Shown here: in pieces, positions 1 through 8,500 of the stretch
Position numbering within the stretch: the stretch's first letter is position 1
Layout of the letters: each line of letters starts with the position of its first letter
DNA from: Mycobacterium sp. Aquia_213
GTDB lineage: Bacteria > Actinomycetota > Actinomycetes > Mycobacteriales > Mycobacteriaceae
Assembly (NCBI RefSeq): GCF_026625985.1
Contig: NZ_CP113116.1
Span: 2,108,001 to 2,172,000 of the forward strand
Reading direction: 5' to 3'
Length of the DNA stretch: 64,000 bases
Notes under the pieces: model-generated
Database searches by the model: none
The model's input: the letters and a program-made list of their open reading frames with translations, nothing else
What the model was told of the DNA's origin: nothing
Position numbers and translations under genes: made by a program

Positions 1-82
1 ACGGGACAAGCGCAGTGCAACTCTCGACGCCCCACGAATACGCAATGAGAACTGAAGGGGCGCAGAGGAAAACGTATTAGAT

Positions 83-244
83 TTAGCGGCCGCCGCCGGC
101 ACCGCCGCCGCGGCCACCACCAGCGCCACCGCCACGGCCGCCACCGGCACCGCCGCCGCGGCCACCACCAGCGCCACCACCACGGCCGCCGCCAGCGCCA
201 CCGCCGTGGCCGATGAACATTGTCCCGATGCTGTTGTTGATCAT
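83..244 (-). CDS. Small Gly-rich octapeptide-repeat protein (putative)
   Basis: An open frame whose best start is the ATG at 244, with a purine-rich AAGGG just upstream and a TAGGGT (TANNNT) box about 10 nt further. The predicted 53-residue protein has a short hydrophobic head (MINNSIGTMFIGH) followed by five exact copies of GGGAGGGR, and ends right after the last Arg. No domain or signal peptide is recognised. An in-frame ATG at 370 would add 42 residues of unconvincing sequence. GC-rich repeats can stay open by chance, so coding status is uncertain; the exactness of the octapeptide against variable codons favours selection on protein. Function is unknown. Confidence 0.35.
   Translation of the reverse strand: MINNSIGTMFIGHGGGAGGGRGGGAGGGRGGGAGGGRGGGAGGGRGGGAGGGR
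86..205 (-). repeat. Five tandem 24-bp units
   Basis: Five consecutive 24-bp units each encode GGGAGGGR on the reverse strand. The units differ mainly at third codon positions, so the peptide is better conserved than the DNA. Such arrays are prone to copy-number change by slippage and could serve as a VNTR. Confidence 0.75.
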
Positions 245-490
245 GACCCTTACCCTATCGCCGAATCCGGCATGGCGGCAATACGATTCACGGCGCACAT
301 CGGCCCTCGTCGGCAGGTGAACGGGGACCGCAATTCCGTTTAACAAAAGGGCACTCGCGCTCGGTGCCACCCGCTGATCCGCGTTGCTCGGGCCGCGTGA
401 ACCAGCCTCCGCCGCACCACAGTTGACGAGGCCGCGACCCCACAGGGGAGAGTCGAGGCCGAAATCAGGCGATTACGAGGGTTTGCTGTC
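245..490. other. Non-coding leader between Gly-rich ORF and cyclase fusion
   Basis: No convincing gene lies here. It should hold the promoters of the reverse-strand Gly-rich ORF (TAGGGT box near 253-258) and of the forward cyclase-fusion gene. No strong -35/-10 pair or operator was identified for the latter. Confidence 0.4.
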
Positions 491-1849
491 ATGCTCATGG
501 GCATGGCGGTGACCCCTCAAACCGTCTACGCGCGCGATGGTGACGTCAACCTGGCGTATCAGCTCGCCGGTAGCTTCGGACCCGATTTATTGTTCGTGCC
601 CACACCCAGGTTCCCCATCGACCTGATCTGGGACGACCACACGGTTGCCGGCCATCTTCGCCGGCTGGGCTCGTATGGCCGATTGATCCTGACCGATCTG
701 CTGGGCGTCGGTAGCTCCGACGCCGTGGCGATCAACGAACGTCCCGCGATGCAAGCGTGGACGGACGGGCTGCTCGCGGTGCTCGACGCGGCCGGCAGCG
801 AGCGGGCATCGGTGTTCGCGATGGCGGGGTCGGCGCTTCCGGCCATGTTGCTCGCGGCCAGCCACCCCGATCGGGTGAGATCGCTGGTGCTGTGGAGCCC
901 CTACGCGTACTACCTGCGCACACCCGATCAGCCGTTCGCGATTCCCGAAGCAGCGTTGCGGAAGCTATCGAGCCTGGTCGGGGATACCGCGGGGACCGGT
1001 GCGGCGACTGAATTGCTTGCCCCAAGCTGGAGCCATGACGTAGCGAAGCGGCGCTGGTATGGCCGTGGTGAGCGCCTCGCCGGTGGACGCGGCTACTTCA
1101 AGGCAATCAGCGATCTGTTTCAACACACTGATTTGCGATCGATTTTGCCGAGCATTCAGGCGCCGACGCTGGTACTGCATCGACGAGGCGACCGGTTTGT
1201 CGTTCCGGGCCATGCCAAGTACGTGGCGGAACGGATTCCCCATTCGCGGCTGGTGGAGTTCGACGGGGATGACCACGAATGGTTCGCGGGCGACTCCGAT
1301 CGGGTGCTCGACGAGATCGGTTCGTTCCTGACCGGCGCCCGGCGGTCCAGACCGAGCAATCGGGTGCTGTCCACGGTGCTGTTCACCGATATCGTCGGAT
1401 CGACCGAGCGTGCAACGGCTTTGGGCGACCAGGCGTGGAACTCGATCCTCGCCGCGCACAACCTGGCGGTCGAGCGAGAGGCCTGCGGTGCGCGCGGCAG
1501 GGTGGTCAAGTTCACCGGAGACGGCGCATTGGCGACGTTTGACGGCCCGGCGCGAGCGATCAACTGTGCGTGCGCAATTCGAGACGCGGCCGGGGATCTG
1601 GGCCTGCATATTCGCGCGGGATTGCACACCGGTGAGGTCGAGGTGGAGGACGGCGACGTGCACGGCATCGCGGTACATATCGCGGCGCGGATCATGGGAA
1701 TCGCACAACCCGATGAGGTTTTGGTGTCGGGCGCGGTACCGCCGCTCGTGTTGGGGTCAGGGCTAGCCTTCGACGACCGCGGCAGTCACCACCTAAAGGG
1801 CGTGCCAGACGAGTGGCCCGTCCTCGCGGTGCACGACAGCTTGGTCTGA
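491..1849 (+). CDS. Alpha/beta-hydrolase fold fused to class III adenylate/guanylate cyclase domain
   Basis: 452 residues. Residues ~15-280 look like an alpha/beta hydrolase: the acid (D234 in GDRF) and the base (H262 in DDHEW) are present, but the nucleophile-elbow position reads AMAGSA around 110-115, with Ala (A112) where Ser is expected. Residues ~290-450 are a class III cyclase homology domain: metal-binding D300 (FTDIVGST) and D344 (FTGDG), K340, and R400; the usual Asn of the VNxAAR motif is His (H396). A membrane-free, cytoplasmic cyclase with a sensor-like, possibly non-catalytic hydrolase domain is inferred; cAMP formation is plausible but not proven given H396. The start could also be the ATG at 503. 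The gene stands alone, 92 bp upstream of the asnO-type gene. Confidence 0.85.
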   Translation: MLMGMAVTPQTVYARDGDVNLAYQLAGSFGPDLLFVPTPRFPIDLIWDDHTVAGHLRRLGSYGRLILTDLLGVGSSDAVAINERPAMQAWTDGLLAVLDAAGSERASVFAMAGSALPAMLLAASHPDRVRSLVLWSPYAYYLRTPDQPFAIPEAALRKLSSLVGDTAGTGAATELLAPSWSHDVAKRRWYGRGERLAGGRGYFKAISDLFQHTDLRSILPSIQAPTLVLHRRGDRFVVPGHAKYVAERIPHSRLVEFDGDDHEWFAGDSDRVLDEIGSFLTGARRSRPSNRVLSTVLFTDIVGSTERATALGDQAWNSILAAHNLAVEREACGARGRVVKFTGDGALATFDGPARAINCACAIRDAAGDLGLHIRAGLHTGEVEVEDGDVHGIAVHIAARIMGIAQPDEVLVSGAVPPLVLGSGLAFDDRGSHHLKGVPDEWPVLAVHDSLV

Positions 1850-1941
1850 CCTGGGCAAACCGCACACCACACAACCGGACCGGCCGCGGGTTTGCGGGCG
1901 CAGGCATCTCCTTTTGACAGCAACGCGGCTAGGCTCGAAAA

Positions 1942-3747
1942 ATGTGCGGAGCCGCTGGTGAGGTGCGACTCGACAATCGGGTGCCCGACGTAGCTGCCGT
2001 TTCGGCGATGGCTGCCGTCATGGCACCAAGGGGGCCGGACGGTGCTGGCGTGTGGTCACAGGGGCGCGTTGCGCTAGGGCATCGTCGCCTGAAGATCATC
2101 GATCTGACCGAGGCGGGCGCTCAACCGATGGTCGATGCCGAGCTGGGCCTGACGGTCGCCTGGAACGGCTGCATCTACAACTACAAGGAATTGCGCAGCG
2201 AGCTCCAGGGCTACGGCTACCGGTTCTTCTCGACCAGCGACAGCGAGATCCTGCTCAAGGCCTACCACCGCTGGGGCGACGACTTCGTCAGCCGCCTCAA
2301 GGGCATGTTCGCGTTCGCCATCGTGGAACGCGAGAGCGGCCGGGTATTGCTCGGCCGTGACCGGCTGGGCATCAAACCCCTGTACCTGACCGAGGACAGC
2401 AACCGCATCCGATTCGCCTCGACGCTGCCGGCGTTGCTGGCCGGTGGCGGTGTGGACACCCGGATAGACCCCGTCGCGCTGCACCACTACATGACGTTTC
2501 ACTCCGTGGTACCCGCGCCCCTGACGATCCTGCGCGGCGTCCGTAAGGTGCCGCCCGCCTCGCTCATTGCCATCGAGCCCGACGGTCGATCTACCACCAC
2601 GACCTACTGGACGCCCGACTTCAGCAGGCAGGAGGATCGCTCCGACTGGTCCGAGCGGGACTGGGAAGACGCCGTGCTGTCCAGCCTGCGCCTCGCTGTC
2701 GAGCGCCGACTGGTCGCCGACGTGCCGGTCGGCTGCCTGTTGTCCGGCGGCGTGGACTCGAGCCTGATCGTCGGCCTGCTCGCCGAGGCGGGTCAACACG
2801 GGCTGTCGACCTTCTCGATCGGCTTCGAGTCGGTGGGCGACGTCCAGGGCGACGAATTCCAGTACTCGGACATCGTGGCCCAACGCTTCGGCACCGATCA
2901 CCACCAGATCCGCATCGGAACAGATCGGATGCTGCCGGCGCTCGACGGGGCCATCGGCGCGATGAGTGAGCCGATGGTCAGCCACGACTGTGTTGCCTTC
3001 TACCTGCTGAGCCAGGAAGTGGCCAAGCACGTCAAGGTGGTGCAGTCGGGTCAGGGTGCCGACGAGGTGTTCGCCGGCTACCACTGGTACCCGCCGATGG
3101 GTTCGCCGGCCGCCGCGACCCTCGAGGGTGCCGTCGCTGAATACCGCGGTGCTTTCTTCGATCGCGACGCGGCGGGGGTTGCGGCCATGTTGGGGTCGGG
3201 CTACGTCGCGCCGGGAGATCCCAGCGAGCGATTCGTCAGCGAGCATTTCGCTCGCGCTGGGGCCGAAACCGGTATTGATCGCGCGCTGCGGCTCGATACG
3301 ACGGTGATGCTGGTGGACGACCCGGTGAAACGGGTAGACAACATGACTATGGCGTGGGGGCTGGAGGGGCGGGTTCCTTTCCTCGATCACGAGCTGGTCG
3401 AGCTGGCCGCAACCTGTCCGCCGGAGCTGAAGATCGCCCACGAGGGCAAGGGCGTCCTCAAACAGGCTGCGCGACGGGTGATCCCGTCGGAGGTTATCGA
3501 TCGGCCCAAGGGCTACTTCCCGGTTCCCGCTCTGACCCACCTCGAAGGCCCGTATCTCGATCTGGTCCGGGATGCGCTATACGCGCCAATCGCCAAGGAG
3601 CGCGGGCTGTTTGACGCCGAGGCGGTCGACGCGCTGTTGACCGACCCCAACGGCAGGCTGACGCCTTTGCGCGGCAATGAACTCTGGCAGATCGGCCTGC
3701 TCGAGTTGTGGTTGCAGCGCCACGGAGTGACAGGGCCTGTCGCATGA
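1942..3747 (+). CDS. asnO: N-acetylglutaminylglutamine amidotransferase (asparagine-synthetase family)
   Basis: 601 residues. An N-terminal class II glutamine amidotransferase domain (C2 as N-terminal nucleophile; WNGCIYN near 74-80) is followed by an asparagine-synthetase ATP-pyrophosphatase domain with SGGVDSS at 268-274. This family converts a carboxylate to an amide using glutamine and ATP. The specific call rests on context: the stop codon overlaps the start of a GNAT/ATP-grasp fusion (ATGA), the conserved pairing for synthesis of the osmoprotectant dipeptide N-acetylglutaminylglutamine amide described in Sinorhizobium and Pseudomonas. The alternative is a housekeeping AsnB-like enzyme, made less likely by the partner gene. 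The start is fixed because Cys2 must be exposed by Met removal. Confidence 0.85.
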   Translation: MCGAAGEVRLDNRVPDVAAVSAMAAVMAPRGPDGAGVWSQGRVALGHRRLKIIDLTEAGAQPMVDAELGLTVAWNGCIYNYKELRSELQGYGYRFFSTSDSEILLKAYHRWGDDFVSRLKGMFAFAIVERESGRVLLGRDRLGIKPLYLTEDSNRIRFASTLPALLAGGGVDTRIDPVALHHYMTFHSVVPAPLTILRGVRKVPPASLIAIEPDGRSTTTTYWTPDFSRQEDRSDWSERDWEDAVLSSLRLAVERRLVADVPVGCLLSGGVDSSLIVGLLAEAGQHGLSTFSIGFESVGDVQGDEFQYSDIVAQRFGTDHHQIRIGTDRMLPALDGAIGAMSEPMVSHDCVAFYLLSQEVAKHVKVVQSGQGADEVFAGYHWYPPMGSPAAATLEGAVAEYRGAFFDRDAAGVAAMLGSGYVAPGDPSERFVSEHFARAGAETGIDRALRLDTTVMLVDDPVKRVDNMTMAWGLEGRVPFLDHELVELAATCPPELKIAHEGKGVLKQAARRVIPSEVIDRPKGYFPVPALTHLEGPYLDLVRDALYAPIAKERGLFDAEAVDALLTDPNGRLTPLRGNELWQIGLLELWLQRHGVTGPVA

Positions 3748-5528
3748 CGGACCTCGATCCTTCAGACGACCATCCCGAGGCGATTACGCTCGGCTTACAC
3801 GGTGCGTCGCCGCCCCACCTGGTGGACGCGATGGCCAAGGATGTCGAGCTCGAATTGGGTTGGGGCAGGCTCATCTTCGGCCAGACGTTTGCCGATCCCG
3901 ACACGCTGGCCGAGGCGCTGCGACGAGAAGCGCCCGGTCGCCGCGACATCTGCATCTACGCCCGCGAGTCTCACGTCGTGGTCGCCCGGGCGCCAACCGA
4001 GCTCTTCATCGATCCCAGTCACACCTATCGACTGCGCTTTACCCCCGCGCACGAGGAAGACTTGGCGCCGTCACCGCTGGGCGTGACGGTGCGCACGCTG
4101 AACGACCCCGCCGATGCCGATGCGATGAATCGCGTCTTCGTGCGCTGCGGAATGGTTCCCGCGCCGGTGGAGACGATTTGGGACAACCACCTGCACGCGG
4201 ATGCGGTGACCTACCTGGTCGCCGTCCGCGACGAGGACGACGCGGTGGTGGGCACCGTGACCGGCGTCGACCACGAGGTGTTGTTCTCCGACCCCGAGCA
4301 CGGGTCGAGCCTGTGGACACTGGCGGTCGACCCGGCTGCTGGATTGCCCGGCATGGGCGAGGCCCTGACCCGCACGCTGGCTGAGCACTTCCGCAGCGCC
4401 GGGCGCGCCTATATGGATCTGTCGGTCGGCCATGACAACGTTGCCGCCATCGCGCTCTACGAAAAGCTGGGTTTCCGCCGCGTTCCGGTGCTGGCGATCA
4501 AGCGGAAGAACGCGATCAACGAGCCGCTGTTCAGCCCGCCCCCGGAAACCGTCGATGACCTCAACCCGTACGCGCGAATCATCGCCGATGAGGCGCTGCG
4601 ACGTGGAATCCAGGTCGAGGTTCTCGATGCCGAAACCGGCGAGATGCGACTGTCTCTCGGCGGCCGCACCCTGATTACCCGCGAGTCGCTGTCGGAATTC
4701 ACCTCGGCGATCGCTATGTGCCGGTGCGACGACAAGCGCCTGACCCGGCGCCTGGTCTCCGAGGCAGGCATCACCGTGCCGCGTGCCCGCCTGGCCACGT
4801 TTAACGATGACGACTACGCCTTCTTGCACGAGGTCGGAGAGGTCGTCGTCAAACCGACTCGGGGAGAACAGGGCAAGGGCATCACCGTCGGCGTCGTCGC
4901 CGAAGATGAGCTCACGACGGCCCTGACGCGGGCGCGCGAACAACACCCGGAGGTGCTGATTGAGCAGCGGGTAAAAGGCGATGACCTTCGGTTAGTGGTG
5001 ATCGACGGCCGGGTGGTTGCGGCAGCACTGCGGGTGCCCCCGGAGATCATCGGCACGGGGGAGCACACCGTGCGGGACCTGATTGCGGCCGAGAGCCGAC
5101 GGCGTTCCGCGGCCACCGGGGGTGAGTCCCGTATCCCGCTCGATGACCTCACCGAGTCGACGGTTCGTGATGCCGGTTGGGGGCTGGATGATGTGCTGCC
5201 CGAGGGAATTCGGCTCCGCGTTCGCCGCACCGCCAATCTCCATCAGGGCGCGACGATCCACGACGTCACGGCCCGGGTGCATGAAGATCTTTGTCGGGTA
5301 GGGGTCGCGGCGGCCGAGGCGATCGGCATTCCGGTGACGGGCATCGATTTGATGGTTCCCGACATCACCGGTGTTGACTACGCATTCATCGAAGCCAACG
5401 AACGGCCAGGGCTGGCCAACCACGAACCACAGCCCACGGCCTCAGCTTTCGTCGATTTCCTATTTCCTGGGCAGCCAGGTCAGGCGCCGGCGTGGACTCC
5501 CGAGGAGCCACCACCGCACCGCGATTGA
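3744..5528 (+). CDS. ngg: N-acetylglutaminylglutamine synthetase (GNAT + ATP-grasp fusion)
   Basis: 594 residues from ATG 3744, which overlaps the upstream stop codon by four bases, so translation is probably coupled. A central GNAT acetyltransferase domain (~110-260; LWTLAVDP, NVAAIALYEKLGFRR) is followed by an ATP-grasp ligase domain (~320-575; VVKPTRGEQGKGI as nucleotide-binding strand and loop, DLRLVVIDG, FIEANERPG for metal ligands). The arrangement fits an enzyme that acetylates glutamine and ligates a second glutamine, the product being amidated by the upstream amidotransferase. The gene ends 12 bp before the convergent giant gene. Specific substrate is inferred from family and operon; the domain calls are firm. 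Confidence 0.85.
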   Translation: MTDLDPSDDHPEAITLGLHGASPPHLVDAMAKDVELELGWGRLIFGQTFADPDTLAEALRREAPGRRDICIYARESHVVVARAPTELFIDPSHTYRLRFTPAHEEDLAPSPLGVTVRTLNDPADADAMNRVFVRCGMVPAPVETIWDNHLHADAVTYLVAVRDEDDAVVGTVTGVDHEVLFSDPEHGSSLWTLAVDPAAGLPGMGEALTRTLAEHFRSAGRAYMDLSVGHDNVAAIALYEKLGFRRVPVLAIKRKNAINEPLFSPPPETVDDLNPYARIIADEALRRGIQVEVLDAETGEMRLSLGGRTLITRESLSEFTSAIAMCRCDDKRLTRRLVSEAGITVPRARLATFNDDDYAFLHEVGEVVVKPTRGEQGKGITVGVVAEDELTTALTRAREQHPEVLIEQRVKGDDLRLVVIDGRVVAAALRVPPEIIGTGEHTVRDLIAAESRRRSAATGGESRIPLDDLTESTVRDAGWGLDDVLPEGIRLRVRRTANLHQGATIHDVTARVHEDLCRVGVAAAEAIGIPVTGIDLMVPDITGVDYAFIEANERPGLANHEPQPTASAFVDFLFPGQPGQAPAWTPEEPPPHRD

Positions 5529-5540
5529 TGTTGCTGAACA

Positions 5541-8500
5541 CTAACTTTCGAGTTCCTTGAATCGAGCGAGCGCGGCGTCGAGGTCTGCCTCGTCGAAAAT
5601 CTCGCCGCGGCTGATCGTGTCGCCTTCGACCGTAGTGACGATGATCATCCGCCACTCGGCGACAAAACCGTCTTGTGATGTCCCCTTTGCCACGTGGGTG
5701 AAGACCGTGCCCAGGCCGGTCAGCCGGTGGACGGTCTCGGCGTAGATGCCGTTGTATGTTGTATCGCCGAACGAGGCATGGAGGTATTCGATCAGATCAC
5801 CGGGCGCCATCGTTGCCCCGCGGCGATGGTCAATGTCGGCCAAGTTGGCGATCTGTGGCACTTCACCTCGATTGAGCGCGGCATAATTACGCGCAATCAC
5901 CGACCAGGTCTGCGAGTGAGACGCCCCTTCGCCGGCAAGGTAGCGGGCATCGAGTTCTGCGACGCCGGTGACGATGTCGTCGGGATCGAGCATGATCTGC
6001 GCCGCGATTCTATCGTCGGTGTGGATCTCGACCACGATGAGCATCTCGACCCCGAATTCGCCATACTGCAGTTCGGGATTCAACGAGCAGATACGCGTGA
6101 GGGCCAGGCGCTCGCCGCGCGTCGCAAGCACGGTAGAGGTTAAATGGGCCCCGCCCACGGCCAGGGCGCGCATGTTTGCGATCACAACATCGCGGCCGTC
6201 CCAGAGCCCGGCGTTCACGACGCTGCGGCGATCGTGAATAAAACTCGCGTCAGTTAAGCACCCGGCGAGTGCCGCCCAGTCGTGGGCCGCGAAGTAGGCA
6301 TAGAAGCAGTCTTGCACTCGGGTTGCAACGTTTTCGAGTCGCCCCGTCGACGGCTGAAGCTCCTCGAAACGGGCGAGCGCGGCGTCCAGATCTGCCTCGT
6401 CGAAGATCTCGAACCGGCGGACCACGTCGCCTTCAAATGCGAAAAGGGCGACCTCGCGCCACTCGGCATCGAAGCCCTCCTGTGAGGTCCCAGTGAGTAT
6501 CGCTGTGACGACCACCCCAAGGTTGTTCAGCCGGTGCACAGCTTCGATGTGACCCTTGACGTTTGGCGCGACATCATAGGTAGCACGCAAGTAGGGGACC
6601 GTGTCGCCGGCCGTGAACGCTCTACCCCGCCGATGATCGATGTTCACCCAGTCCGCCGTCGTCGGGAGGACTTCGTGTCGGTTGTACGCGGCTTGGACGT
6701 GCATCACCAACGACCAGGTGTGCGCGTGAGCCGCTCCTTCGCCGGCGAGGTATCGCGCGTCGAGTTCGGCAAGGGCCGCGTCGAAGTCGTCGGGGTCGAA
6801 TACAACGAATGCTGCGATTCGGTCTTCGGTATCGATCCCAACCACGCCCAGCGCCTCGATCTGAAACGCATCCGGACCTTGGCCGCGGACCGAGAAGCCG
6901 AGGCGAACGAGGGCAAGGCGCGCGGCGCGGGTCGCGATGACGGTCGACGTGACGTCTGTGGACAGAAGTTCGGCGATTGCCCGCATGTTCGCGATCTGGG
7001 CGTCTCGACCGTGTAGGACTCCAAAGCTCACGAGCGGACGGCGATCGTCATTGAAAAAGTTATCGGCCAGGATCTCTGCCATCGCATCCCAGTCGCTCAC
7101 AGCGAAGTGTCGCAGGAAGCGTTCGGCCACTTGGCTTGCCGTGTTTTCCAGCCGCGGAGTCGGCGGACACAGTTCGTCGAAGCGGGCGAGCGCGTTGTCC
7201 AAGTCCTCCTCGTCGAAGACTTCGCAGCGAATGATCGAATCGCCGTCGACCATCAAGATGTCGACCGCCCGCCACTCAGCGTCGAAGCCCTCTTGCGATG
7301 TCCCGTGGCCCTCATGGGTGATGACCGCTCCAAAGTTGTTGAGCCGATGCACCGCCTCGATATGGGTGGTGAGGTTTGGCGTGAGGTCCCAGATGGTGCG
7401 GATGGACGGGGTCATGTTGCTGGGCTCGAACGGTGTAATTTGCCGGTGGTCGATGGTGACCCAGTCCGCCGCAGGGACTTCGTGCCGATTGAACGCGGCA
7501 TAGGAGGACGCGACGACCGACCAAGTGCGCGCGTGGAGTGCCGCCGCGCCGGCCATGAATCGGGCATCGAGTTCCTCGAAGGCAGCGTCCATGTCGTCAG
7601 CGTCGAAACCGACGATCGCCGCCAACCGGTCGTCGCTGTCGATCTCGATAGCTGCGATCACCTCCACGAGGAACGACTGCGGCTGGGAATCGAGACCCGA
7701 GAAGCGGGCGCGAGTGAGAGCGAGGCGTTCTCCGCGGGTCGCTATGACGTCAATCGTCGGGTTGACTCCGATATCGGCGATCGCTTGCATGTCTTGGATC
7801 TGGGCATCCCGACCATGCCGAACCCCGGCACCCACCATCCGACGGCGATCGTCATGGCACGTGTCGTCGGCCAAGATCGCGTTCATCGTGTGCCAGTCGC
7901 GTGCGTTGAAGCATGCCCAAATGCGCTCGTTCACTCGGGTTGCCGCGTTTTCCAATCGCCTTGCCTGCGAATTCAATTCCTCAAAGCGAGCGAGCGCCGC
8001 GTCGAAGTCTTCCTCGTCGAACATCTCGCAGCGGCTATTCCGATCGCCCGCGGCCTGCAATACGGCGATCTCACGCCACTCGGCCTCGAAGCCTTCTGCC
8101 GTAGTCCCGTGTACCACGTGGGTGACGACGGCGCCGACGTCGTTCAGCCGGTGCACATCAGCGATATAGAGCGAGTTCTGTGGCATGAGCTTCCAAGAGG
8201 CTTCAAGGTATGCGGGCAGATCGCCAGGCGCGAACCCTCGCCCTCGTCGGTGGTCGACATTGACCGCATCTGGCGTGATGAGGGGTAGCTCGTTCCGGTT
8301 GAGTGCGGCGTAACCCTCCATGACCACTGACCACACGGCTGAGTGCTGTGCTGCCTCGCCTGCGAGGTATCGCGCGTCGAGTTCGGCAAGGGCCGCGTCG
8401 AATTCGTCGGGGTCGAAGGTGATTAGCGCCGCGATCCGCTCGTCGGTATCGAGCTCGGCGATACTGAGGACATCGGTGCGGAAGGCATCGGCTCGCGGAT

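Noticed and set aside
2074..3540. Long reverse frame under asnO
   Set aside because: Shadow of a conserved amidotransferase/synthetase gene; no motifs.
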